Source of the DNA: Hymenobacter glacialis
GTDB taxonomy: Bacteria; Bacteroidota; Bacteroidia; Cytophagales; Hymenobacteraceae
Reading direction: 5' to 3'
Assembly: GCF_001816165.1 (NCBI RefSeq)
Contig: NZ_MDZC01000014.1
Span: 62,001-126,000, forward strand
DNA length: 64,000 nt
Under the pieces are notes generated by a model. It had not been told where the DNA came from. It searched no databases and saw nothing but the letters and a program-made list of their open reading frames with translations. Below are positions 32,876-40,615 of this stretch, one piece after another; positions within the stretch are counted from its first letter, which is position 1, and each line of letters begins with the position of its first letter. A program made the translations under genes and the position numbers.

Positions 32876-34528
32876 ATGAAAACCGCTTCCTTTCCTTCAA
32901 AAAACGGCCGGCCAGGCTTCTCAGCCACTTTCGCGCTGGGCGCATCCCTGCTGCTGTCAGCCTGCAATCCGAATCCGCAACAGCACGAAAAAGCCGCCCC
33001 CACCGCGCAAGCTGCTGTCAACGGCACCTTCACCATCCTGCACACCAACGACATCCACGGCCGGCACCGGCCCTTTGCCGTGGCACCTGGCAACGCCACC
33101 TCGCAGACCGGCGACGCGGGCCGGCCGCCCAGCTCCTTTGAGCACGCGGGCACCGTGGGCGGCTTTGCCCACCTGGCCACCGCCGTGGCGCAGGTGCGGC
33201 AGCAGCGCGGGCCGGCCAACGTGCTGCTGCTCGACGGCGGCGACACCTTCGGCGACGACTTTGTAGCCAACCAGACCAAAGGTGCCGCCAACATCCGGCT
33301 GATGAACGCGCTGGGCTACCAGTTTATGGCCTTGGGCAACCACGACTTCGACTACGGCAGCGCCCGCACCCGCGAGCTGCAGCAGCTGGCCCGCTTCCCC
33401 ATGCGCGGGGCCAACGTAACCGACAAGGCCACCGGCGAGCCCTTCCTCGGTGACCCCACCCAGGTGTTTACCGTGGGCGGGATGCGCGTGGGCCTGTTGT
33501 CGCTCACCTACCATAACACGGGCCTCACCGGCAACCCCAAAAACACCGCCGAACTCACCTTTGGCAATGGTCTGGAGGCCGCCCGCCGCTACCTGCCGGG
33601 CCTGCGCGCCCGCGCCGATGTGGTGGTGGTGCTCTCGCACCAGGGCACGAAGGTGGACGAGCTGCTGGCCCGCCAGGTGCCGGGCATCGACCTGATTGTG
33701 GGCGCCCACTCGCACGACCTCATTACGCCGCCCCGCCAGGTGGCGGGCGTGTGGGTGGTGCAGGCGCTGTCCGATGCCGCCGTGCTCGGCCAGCTCACCG
33801 TGCAAGTGCAAAACGGCCGCCTGACCAAGGTGGAGGGCATCGCGCCCACGCTCTGGACCGACCAGTACCCCGCCGACCCGGCCGTGGCCGCCCTCGTCGA
33901 TTCGCTGCGCGCCCCGTACCGGGCGCAGCTGGAAGAAGTGCTGGCCACTGCCACCGGCCGCATCGGGCGACAGTACAAGTCGCCCAGTCCCTTCGACCAG
34001 CTGGCCGGCGAGCTGCTGCGTGAAGCCACGAATGCCGAAGTCGCCTTTCTGCCCGGCGTGGGCTACGGCGTGTCGCTCGAAGCCGGCCCCATCACCCGCG
34101 AAGCCCTGTACACCCTGCTGCCGCACCCCTCCAAACTAGTGACGATGACGCTGACCGGCGCACAGCTGCTGGCCCTGCTGGAGCAAAGCGCCACCAACCT
34201 CAACCCCGGCGACGACCTCAAGCGGGTAGGGGGCCTCATCCAAAGCAGCGGCCTGGCCTGGACCGCCGACCTCGGCCGCCCAACTGGGCAGCGCGTGCGC
34301 GGTGTGCAGGTAAACGGCCAGCCCCTGGCGCCCACCCGCGCCTACCGCGTGGTGACGCACAACGGCATGCTCAGCGGCATTCACCGCTACACCACCTTTG
34401 CCCAGGGCCAGCAGATTGAGAAGCTGGACAAGGGCGTGACGGACGTAGTAGAGGCCGGCCTGCGCCGCCGCGGCACAATAGCCCCGCCGGTGCTGGCGCG
34501 GGTTACTATTCAGGCTGCTAAAAAATAG
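32876..34528 (+). CDS. Lipoprotein 5'-nucleotidase / UDP-sugar hydrolase family
   Basis: 550 aa. Lipobox LLLSAC (Cys30) predicts a periplasm-facing lipoprotein. Metallophosphatase domain (about 50-330): ILHTNDIHGRHRP, LLLDGGDTFGDDF, MALGNHDFDYG, VVLSHQGTKVDE and LIVGAHSHDL are all intact. C-terminal substrate domain (about 355-545) with FDQLAGELLREATNAEVAFL and VTMTLTGAQLLALLE. It hydrolyses nucleotides or related phosphoesters outside the cell membrane. SoxB thiosulfohydrolase belongs to the same superfamily, but nothing seen here singles out SoxB. It is the intact counterpart of the interrupted gene at 21578-23014. Confidence 0.92.
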   Translation: MKTASFPSKNGRPGFSATFALGASLLLSACNPNPQQHEKAAPTAQAAVNGTFTILHTNDIHGRHRPFAVAPGNATSQTGDAGRPPSSFEHAGTVGGFAHLATAVAQVRQQRGPANVLLLDGGDTFGDDFVANQTKGAANIRLMNALGYQFMALGNHDFDYGSARTRELQQLARFPMRGANVTDKATGEPFLGDPTQVFTVGGMRVGLLSLTYHNTGLTGNPKNTAELTFGNGLEAARRYLPGLRARADVVVVLSHQGTKVDELLARQVPGIDLIVGAHSHDLITPPRQVAGVWVVQALSDAAVLGQLTVQVQNGRLTKVEGIAPTLWTDQYPADPAVAALVDSLRAPYRAQLEEVLATATGRIGRQYKSPSPFDQLAGELLREATNAEVAFLPGVGYGVSLEAGPITREALYTLLPHPSKLVTMTLTGAQLLALLEQSATNLNPGDDLKRVGGLIQSSGLAWTADLGRPTGQRVRGVQVNGQPLAPTRAYRVVTHNGMLSGIHRYTTFAQGQQIEKLDKGVTDVVEAGLRRRGTIAPPVLARVTIQAAKK

Positions 34529-34561
34529 TAAAGTAGCTTTAACTTTTAAACTGTCAAGCAT

Positions 34562-34795
34562 ATGGCCATTGCCACGCCCTCGTCCCCGCAGCTTACTTCG
34601 ACACTTACCTGCCCCACTTGCGGCAATGCTCAGACCGAGCAGATGCCTACCGATGCCTGCCAGTATTTCTACGAATGTCCGGCCTGCCATACGGTCCTCA
34701 AGCCCCTGGCCGGCGACTGCTGCGTGTTTTGTTCTTACGGTTCGGTGCCATGCCCGCCCATCCAGGAGCAGGGGGCGGGAGGTTGCTGTGGTTAA
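34562..34795 (+). CDS. Small Cys-rich GDCC-motif protein
   Basis: 77 aa with 11 Cys. CPTCG (17-21), ACQYFYECPAC (32-42) and GDCCVFCSYGSVPCPP (51-66) form the conserved core of a widespread family of small uncharacterised proteins often found near metal-resistance genes. The paired CxxC sites suggest Zn, Hg or Cu binding, which is an inference. It begins 33 nt after the nucleotidase gene. The Cys-Cys-Gly tail adds a further possible metal site. Confidence 0.88.
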   Translation: MAIATPSSPQLTSTLTCPTCGNAQTEQMPTDACQYFYECPACHTVLKPLAGDCCVFCSYGSVPCPPIQEQGAGGCCG

Positions 34796-34860
34796 GTCGC
34801 TCTGCGACTAGCCCTGCTTGCCTGAGCGCAGGCACTGAAATGGTTCGTTCAAACTGCTCT

Positions 34861-35232
34861 ATGCCGCGTTTCCTGTCCCATTTGCTGTTGCTGCTGTATG
34901 CGGGTGTTTTCCTGCATTGCCAGCCCCTGCCCGGGCCGGCCGCCAGCGTAGCAAATACTCCAGACACGCAGCAGGAACAGTCTGGCTCCGGCCTCTGCAA
35001 AAAGAAGCTGCAAACAGTGCAGGCCGACCCTGTGACCACAAAAGCGCTGGCGGCCAAGCATCATCCGCTCCCTCTCGGGGCCGGCGTGGCCACGGAATAT
35101 GCAGCGCTGTATTTCGGCCTGCTGTTCCCGGCCGACCAGCCCGCTGTTAATCCTGCCCGCGGCCCCGATGCCGGCCCTGCACAGGGTTTTGCCAACCACC
35201 CCAATAAGGCTCCGCCTGTCCGTTTTTCTTAG
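34861..35232 (+). CDS. Small exported protein of unknown function
   Basis: 123 aa from the ATG at 34861, or 130 aa from an ATG at 34840. A hydrophobic N-terminus (FLSHLLLLLYAGVFL) followed by HCQPLPGP looks like a signal peptide or anchor. The rest is low in recognisable motifs, with VATEYAALYFGLLFP as a second weakly hydrophobic segment. It lies between the GDCC protein and a TlpA thioredoxin on the same strand. A role with metal handling is possible by position only. Confidence 0.45.
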   Translation: MPRFLSHLLLLLYAGVFLHCQPLPGPAASVANTPDTQQEQSGSGLCKKKLQTVQADPVTTKALAAKHHPLPLGAGVATEYAALYFGLLFPADQPAVNPARGPDAGPAQGFANHPNKAPPVRFS

Positions 35233-35501
35233 GAAAAGCGAGGAGGAGCAGGGTTTTGTATGCCCGGCCAGTTCAGGCGCTACTTTAGCCAGACCGTCTG
35301 CTCCTTGGGTTTTGTCCCGAAATCAGCCCCGCATTTTCCTGAGAATTCCCCGAAAATCTGCTATTAACCGGCCGACCGGCACCCGTGCGTGCATTTCAGG
35401 ACCGTGTTTCTGTCGCTACTTCTTCGGGCTGCGGGCTGTTCTCTTGCCCTGCATCGGCTCCTTATAGTAGTTGCATGCAAAACCGCGAAGCCTCCCATTA
35501 G

Positions 35502-35523
35502 TGAACAAATGAAAATTTGTTCA
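35502..35523. promoter_or_regulatory. Perfect dyad upstream of the TlpA gene, candidate ArsR-type operator
   Basis: TGAACAAAT-GAAA-ATTTGTTCA: 9-bp perfect arms with a 4-nt spacer, ending 3 nt before a -7 element. TGAACAA is shared with the two ATGAACAAC elements of the sulfur locus 3 kb upstream. Confidence 0.6.
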
Positions 35524-35526
35524 TAT

Positions 35527-35534
35527 TAACTTTG
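35527..35534 (+). promoter_or_regulatory. Candidate -7 element of the TlpA gene
   Basis: TAACTTTG fits TAnnTTTG; the ATG at 35558 follows after 23 nt. Confidence 0.5.
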
Positions 35535-35557
35535 TCACCCTGCTAAATCTTCCAACT

Positions 35558-36163
35558 ATGAATCGCAAGACTCTCACCTCCTGGCTCCCGCTTGCCCTGT
35601 TTGCCCTCGTCATGTTATCGCCCCTGCGGCCCATCGTACTCGGTGGCCTCCAGCGCGGCCTGCTGGCCACCGGCCTCATGAAAGCCGATGTGCCCATGGC
35701 GCCTGCCAACGAAATGCCGGTCGTACTCGCCAACAACAGCGCCTACCCCCACAACCTGCCCATGACCACCCTCGACGGCAAGGCCGTGAACCTGAGCGAC
35801 CTGAAAGGCAAGGTGGTGTTCGTGAACCTGTGGGCCAGCTGGTGCCCGCCCTGCCGCGCCGAAATGCCCGGCATCGAAGCCCTCTACAAGAAGGTGGACC
35901 ACTCCAAAGTGGCCTTCGTGATGCTGTCGCTGGACGATGACGCGGCCAAGGCCCGCAAATATGTTCAGGGCAATGGCTTCACCTTCCCCGTGTACATGCG
36001 TACCGGCGACTTGCCCGCGCCGTTCGATTCCAACTCCATTCCTTCTACTGTCATCCTCGGCCCCGATGGCCAGGTAGCCGCCCGCCACGAGGGCATGGCC
36101 GAATACGACACCCCCGAGTTTCTGACCGCGCTCAACCAGCTGGCCAAAGGAGCAACTCGCTAA
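35558..36163 (+). CDS. TlpA/ResA-like thiol-disulfide oxidoreductase
   Basis: 201 aa. N-terminal anchor (about 8-28), then a thioredoxin fold from about 65: MTTLDGKAVNLSDLKGK, FVNLWASWCPPCRAEMPG with Cys96 and Cys99, and the cis-Pro region DSNSIPSTVILGPDG. Acts in the periplasm as a thiol reductant or oxidant, for example in cytochrome c maturation. A perfect operator-like dyad directly upstream links it tentatively to the ArsR-type regulator of the sulfur locus. Confidence 0.93.
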   Translation: MNRKTLTSWLPLALFALVMLSPLRPIVLGGLQRGLLATGLMKADVPMAPANEMPVVLANNSAYPHNLPMTTLDGKAVNLSDLKGKVVFVNLWASWCPPCRAEMPGIEALYKKVDHSKVAFVMLSLDDDAAKARKYVQGNGFTFPVYMRTGDLPAPFDSNSIPSTVILGPDGQVAARHEGMAEYDTPEFLTALNQLAKGATR

Positions 36164-36211
36164 GCACGTGCCGCTACGATAGGCAAAAGCACGACGCCCG
36201 CCTGGAGAGCC

Positions 36212-36269
36212 GTACCTAAGCAAGAAATGCCCCGCAGAGTAATCTGCGGGGCATTTCTTGCTTAGGTAC
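36212..36269. terminator. Perfect 26-bp inverted repeat between convergent genes
   Basis: Arms 36212-36237 and 36244-36269 are perfect reverse complements (GTACCTAAGCAAGAAATGCC... on the left) with a 6-nt loop. It lies between the TlpA gene (+) and the dehydrogenase gene (-) and would act on both transcripts. Confidence 0.8.
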
Positions 36270-36289
36270 AAGCTCAATGTAGGGTGCAT

Positions 36290-37305
36290 TCAGGCTGGCA
36301 CTGCCATTTGCGTGGGTGGAGCCAGCTCGTTGGGCGTGGGCTGGCCGGCCAGCCAGCAGCTCAGGTTCTCGAGGGAAGTGGTGGCGATGCTGGTCAGGGC
36401 ATCATGGGTCAGGAAACCCTGGTGGCCGGTTACCAGGGCGTTGGGGTGGGCCAGCAGGCACACCAGCAGCGCATCCTGCAGGGGCTGCTGAGAATGGTCG
36501 TTGAAAAACAGGCCTTTTTCGTGCTCGTACACATCGAGCCCCAGATAGCCCAACTGGCCCGATTCGAGTGCCGCCAGGGCAGCTTCCGTGTCCAGGAGCG
36601 CCCCCCGGCCGGTGTTGATGAGCATGGCGCCGCGCTTGGTGCGGGCCAGTTGCGCCGCATTTAGAATGTGCCGGGTGGCGGGCGTGAGCGGGGCATGCAG
36701 CGAGATGACGTCGGCCTGCGCGCACAGCTCGTCCAGCGACACGTACGTTAATCCGTAACGGTGGGTCAGCTCCGCATCGGGTTGGATATCGTAGCCCAGC
36801 AGGCGGCAGCCGAAACCGTGCAGCAGGCCCGCCAGCGTGCCGCCAATGGTGCCGCAGCCAATGATGCCCACCGTCTTGCCGTGCAGGTCAAAGCCCACGA
36901 GGTTATCGAGCCGGAAGTCGGCGCGGCGCATTTGGGCACTGGCCTGGAGCAGGCGGCGGTTCAGGGCCAGCATGAGGGCCAGGGCGTGTTCGGCAATGGC
37001 GAAAGGGGAGTAGTGCGGCACGTTGGCCACGCGCAGGCCCAGCCGGTGGGCAACGGGCAGGTCCACGTTGTCGTGCCGGCGGCGCGCACCAGCAGGTAGC
37101 GCACGCCCAGCGCCCAGAGTGTTTCTAGCACCGGCGCGGAAGCATCGTCGTTTACGAAAATGGCCACGGCGGTGCTGCCGGCGGCCTGGGCGGCACTCTC
37201 CTGGGTGAGGGCCGCGTCCAGGAAGTTGAAGGCGTACTGGTCCTGCGCGACCGTGGTCAGATAGGGGCGCTCGAAGGGGTAGGAGCTGAAAACGGTGATG
37301 GTCAT
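36290..37305 (-). pseudogene. ldhA: D-lactate dehydrogenase-like 2-hydroxyacid dehydrogenase, frameshifted
   Basis: The N-terminal part (37305 to about 37080, MTITVFSSYPFERPYL... to LGVRYLLVRAAG) and the rest (about 37076 to 36290, HDNVDLPVAHRLGLRVANVP...) are in different frames. One missing C/G in GGCACGACAAC (minus strand, near 37075) explains the shift; restoring it gives RAAGHDNVDLPVA, as expected for the family. Downstream the NAD fold (VGIIGCGTIGG), NTGRGALLDTEA with catalytic Arg and TGHQGFLTHDAL with catalytic His are intact. Either a recent real frameshift or a sequence error. The enzyme would reduce pyruvate to D-lactate. Confidence 0.85.
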
Positions 37306-37544
37306 GGCGTGTTGCATCTATGAAGAAGGAGGTCTGGCTGGTCATGCTGGCCCCGCGCAAAGGCTGGCACCGGCAGGGGTGTCCTTCTGGAAATAGGCAG
37401 AAAAGCGGAAATGCAAGGTTACGCCGCTCAGGTAGCCAGCCACTTGATGAAAGTCATGCCGGAGCCTGACATTGCGCATGTCGTTTGTCACGGGCCATGT
37501 GGTTATTTGCCCTTGATGCTGCTCCACACTTTAAGCTGTGCCCC

Positions 37545-38369
37545 ATGACCCCTGCTCTGCTGATTCTTACCGACTTTTTTCGGGCTGCCAACCAGGCGCT
37601 TGATTACGCCACCAACCTGGCCGGCCCGCTCGGGGCCCGACTGGTGCTGCTGCACGTGCGCCGCGATTCCATCCTCGACTCCGAGCTGTTCACCGGCGAG
37701 CTGTCTGACCTGAGCAAGGAAGCTACGGCGATGGCACTGAGCCAGGTAGCCACTGGCCTGGCCGTGCCGGTAGTTGTCGAAGTAGGGCACGGCCGCGTGG
37801 CCTTCGCCGTGGCCGATGCCGTGAGCCGGCACCACCCGCTGGTGGTGGTGATGGGCCGGCCCGACTATTCGGCTACCCCCGACGAGCTGGTGCGCACCAC
37901 CGCGCTCGACCTCCTGCGCACGGCGCCCTATCCCATGCTCATTGTGCCGCACACGCTCACCAGCACGGTGCTGCCCCGGCGCGTGCTGCTGGCCGTCGAC
38001 GGGGAGGAGTTCACCGTAGGGCCGCACGCCGGGGCCATGCGCCACATCTCGCGCACGCTGGGCGTGGAGCTGACGGTATTGCACGTGACGCCAGATGCCG
38101 CCGACGACGTGTCGGAGGACGAGGTAATGGCGTCGGTGCAGCGCACCGGGCTGGGCCTCGACTTGCCCGCCCCCATGCGCTTCCGGCGCGTGGTGGCGGC
38201 GAGTCCGGCCGAAGGAATATTGCACGCTGCCCAGGCCGGAGGCGCCGATTTGGTGGTGGTGCTGGCGCGCCCCCGTAGCTTCTGGGGGCAGCTGTTTCAC
38301 CACAGCGTAACGGCCGAAGTGCTCCTGCACAGCCCGGTGCCCGTGCTGGTGCTGCCCACCCTCGCCTGA
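37545..38369 (+). CDS. UspA-type universal stress protein with two Usp domains
   Basis: 274 aa from the ATG at 37545 (MTPALLILTDFF). Domain 1 (about 1-140) and domain 2 (about 148-274) each have the Usp fold. They open ALLILTDFFRAANQALDYA and RRVLLAVDGEE and close ILRTAPYPMLIVP-like (LLRTAPYPMLIVP) and LLHSPVPVLVLP. The ATP-binding G-2x-G-9x-G(S/T) motif is not obvious in either half, so this may be a non-ATP-binding type. Cytosolic, role in stress adaptation by family. Confidence 0.9.
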   Translation: MTPALLILTDFFRAANQALDYATNLAGPLGARLVLLHVRRDSILDSELFTGELSDLSKEATAMALSQVATGLAVPVVVEVGHGRVAFAVADAVSRHHPLVVVMGRPDYSATPDELVRTTALDLLRTAPYPMLIVPHTLTSTVLPRRVLLAVDGEEFTVGPHAGAMRHISRTLGVELTVLHVTPDAADDVSEDEVMASVQRTGLGLDLPAPMRFRRVVAASPAEGILHAAQAGGADLVVVLARPRSFWGQLFHHSVTAEVLLHSPVPVLVLPTLA

Positions 38370-38759
38370 AACCGCCGCGGGGGCAGCGCCTTGTCTTTAG
38401 CCCGCCGGGAGGACCCGGGCTACGTCGCCGCCCCTCAATTTTGAACTGTTGCAGAAATTAGTTTTCAACCATTTATTCTGAAAATCAAACGGTTTAGTGT
38501 CTGGTAATAAAGTTGTTGCACGGGTTAGGTGGTGCCGGTTCCGACACTGGCGGTTGGGGGCGCTAGCCACACCGTTTGCGCTATATAAAACTGACTCTAA
38601 GTGCGTTTGGATTGTCTATTATTGATATGCTGCAAAAATTTTACCGCTCCTTCAAACACTATCAATCAGAACAGTACGGCTACATAAATCGTATAGCATT
38701 GTATAAATTTCGTCTATATTTAAAAATAAATATCTTCACACCCTTCATTTCGTACTCTG
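38370..38759. other. Intergenic region with an A/T-rich leader
   Basis: 390 nt. The first half is GC-rich and featureless. From about 38575 it becomes markedly A/T-rich and should carry the promoter of the lipoprotein gene at 38760. A low-GC open frame at 38576 that overlaps the lipoprotein start in another frame lacks protein character. Confidence 0.5.
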
Positions 38760-39029
38760 ATGAAAAAGTCCATTTTACCCATCACTTTCCTGTTTGCCGC
38801 TACACTTCTTGGGGGTTGCTCAATGGGGAGCTCCATCTCCTCCGACACTAATTCCAACAACCCAGCCGTGGCCCAGCAGGCCCAGAAAATTCAGGAGCTG
38901 CGAGCGCAGGTGAAAGCCCAAAAGGAGATATCTGACGCCGAAAAGCAAAAGCTCAACGGGTTGGAGCAACAGCTCAAAGGAGCCGAGCAGAACCTGAAAG
39001 GCGTGAAAACGCAGGCCAAAGCGCAGTAG
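38760..39029 (+). CDS. Small coiled-coil lipoprotein 1
   Basis: 89 aa. Signal peptide with lipobox LLGGC (Cys20), then NSNNPAVAQQAQKIQELRAQ and a Lys/Gln/Glu helix with regular Leu/Ile spacing to the C-terminus. It is comparable in size and form to Braun-type or Lpp-like envelope lipoproteins, though not recognisably homologous to Lpp. The next gene is its paralogue. Function unknown. Confidence 0.85.
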   Translation: MKKSILPITFLFAATLLGGCSMGSSISSDTNSNNPAVAQQAQKIQELRAQVKAQKEISDAEKQKLNGLEQQLKGAEQNLKGVKTQAKAQ

Positions 39030-39135
39030 CTCTGCATAAATGAAGGGGTAGCTCCGGGGCCTGGCCACGGGACCACCCCAAATGTGGGCTACCTGCGCAG
39101 GCTTGCCCAACCCTCTCTTTACCCTTCATATTGCC

Positions 39136-39411
39136 ATGACTTTCTTCCTGAAAACGGCCGCAGTGCTCTTGTGTCTTTCTGCCACCGCCTGCCAGTCAGA
39201 CAACACCACCGACCTGGCTGCCGACCTCAACTCATCTAATCCGGGCGTGGCGGCACAAGCCAGCAAAGTGCAGCAGCTGCAAGTGCAGCTGGAGCAGCAG
39301 CAGGCCACCATTGAGGCCGAGAAACAAAAGCTCCAGGCCATGCAGCAGCAGCTGGATGGCGCCCGCGAAAACCTGACGGGGCTGAAGCGCCAGACTGCGG
39401 CTACTCAGTAA
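39136..39411 (+). CDS. Small coiled-coil lipoprotein 2
   Basis: 91 aa from the ATG at 39136. Lipobox SATAC (Cys20), then LNSSNPGVAAQASKVQQLQV and a Gln-rich coiled coil QQQATIEAEKQKLQAMQQQL ending LTGLKRQTAATQ. The layout and the S-N-P-x-VAxQAxK block match the protein encoded at 38760-39029, so the two are tandem duplicates that have diverged. The gap between them is 106 nt. Confidence 0.85.
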   Translation: MTFFLKTAAVLLCLSATACQSDNTTDLAADLNSSNPGVAAQASKVQQLQVQLEQQQATIEAEKQKLQAMQQQLDGARENLTGLKRQTAATQ

Positions 39412-39568
39412 TTGAAACGCGTACCTGCCCAGCGCCAGTGCTCGCGACGCGGGCGGCTATTTGTTGCCTTTCTTACTTATTGAGGCCTCATTGGCGGCCG
39501 CCGAATGCTTAATAATGGGACTTGGGTCTAATTCAATATCCCCTTTCCAGACACCACAGTAGGATTTT

Positions 39569-40591
39569 ATGGATTTTTCGATTGCCTGGCAGAAAATCAA
39601 CCAGATAGGCCGCGATTTTATGCTGCTGCTGCCAAACCTGCTGTTTGGCATTGTGGTGTTTGTGGTATTCTACTTTGTGGCGCGCGGCGTGCAGTCGCTG
39701 GTGGAGCGGGTGATGAGCCGCAAGGAGAACCATAATCAAGGCCTGAAGACGTTGCTCCGGCGGCTCAGCTTCGTGCTGGTGTTGATTCTGGGGGTGCTGG
39801 TTACGGTTACCATCATGGTGCCCAGCTTCACGCCCGCCAGCCTGATAAGCGCGCTGGGCATTGGCGGCGTGGCCATTGGCTTTGCCTTTAAGGACATCTT
39901 CCAGAACTTTCTGGCCGGGGTGCTGCTGCTGCTCACCGAGCCCTTCAAAATCAACGACCAGATTCGCTACAAGGATTTCGAGGGCACCGTGGAAACGATT
40001 CAGACGCGGGCCACCACCATCAAAACCTACGACGGCCGGCGGGTAGTGATTCCCAACGCCGAGCTGTTCATTAACGCCGTGACGGTGAACACGGCCTACG
40101 ATAAGCGCCGCCTGGAGTACGACATTGGCATTGGCTACGGCGACGACATTGCGCAGGCCCGTGAGCTCATCCTCGAAGCCATGCGCGGCGTGGAAGGCGT
40201 GCTGACCGACCCGGCCCCCGAGGCATTGGTGGTGGATTTGGCCGGCAGCAGCGTCAACATTCGGGCCCGGTGGTGGATAAACCCACCGCGCCGCGCCGAC
40301 ATCATGGGCGCGCACGACCGGGTGCTGGAAGCCATCAAGAACACGCTGGTAGCCCACGGCATCGACCTGCCTTTCCCAACGCAGCAGATTCTGTGGCACG
40401 ACCAGACCGAAGTTACCGACGGCAACCGGCAGCTGCAGCGCGAAGGCTGGCCGGCCGGCTCAGGCCAGGTGCCCAAGTCGCGGGCTGAAGTGCGGCAGGC
40501 TCTTCAGGAAAAGCAAGCCTCCTCCGAAGCAGCGCCCCAGCCTGAAACCGACAGCCCAAAATCCGACGACTCGGAAGCCGACAAGCAATAA
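39569..40591 (+). CDS. MscS-family mechanosensitive channel 1
   Basis: 340 aa. Three membrane spans (about 20-40, 65-88, 92-112). The pore helix and following beta domain have the MscS pattern: SALGIGGVAIGFAFKDIFQNFLAGV, then FKINDQIRYKDFEGTVETI and VVIPNAELFINAVTVNTA. A charged, Pro/Ser/Asp-rich tail follows from about 290. It gates in response to membrane tension and releases solutes on hypo-osmotic shock. Three distinct MscS genes lie within about 6 kb here. Confidence 0.93.
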   Translation: MDFSIAWQKINQIGRDFMLLLPNLLFGIVVFVVFYFVARGVQSLVERVMSRKENHNQGLKTLLRRLSFVLVLILGVLVTVTIMVPSFTPASLISALGIGGVAIGFAFKDIFQNFLAGVLLLLTEPFKINDQIRYKDFEGTVETIQTRATTIKTYDGRRVVIPNAELFINAVTVNTAYDKRRLEYDIGIGYGDDIAQARELILEAMRGVEGVLTDPAPEALVVDLAGSSVNIRARWWINPPRRADIMGAHDRVLEAIKNTLVAHGIDLPFPTQQILWHDQTEVTDGNRQLQREGWPAGSGQVPKSRAEVRQALQEKQASSEAAPQPETDSPKSDDSEADKQ

Positions 40592-40615
40592 ATTGCCCAA
40601 TTGGAGGGACAAGGG

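Noticed and set aside
32876..34528. SoxB thiosulfohydrolase
   Set aside because: It belongs to the same superfamily and lies near sulfur genes, but only general 5'-nucleotidase motifs are visible and no other sox genes are present.
38576..38851. Small A/T-rich open frame upstream of lipoprotein 1
   Set aside because: It overlaps the lipoprotein start in another frame and its composition reflects an A/T-rich promoter region.
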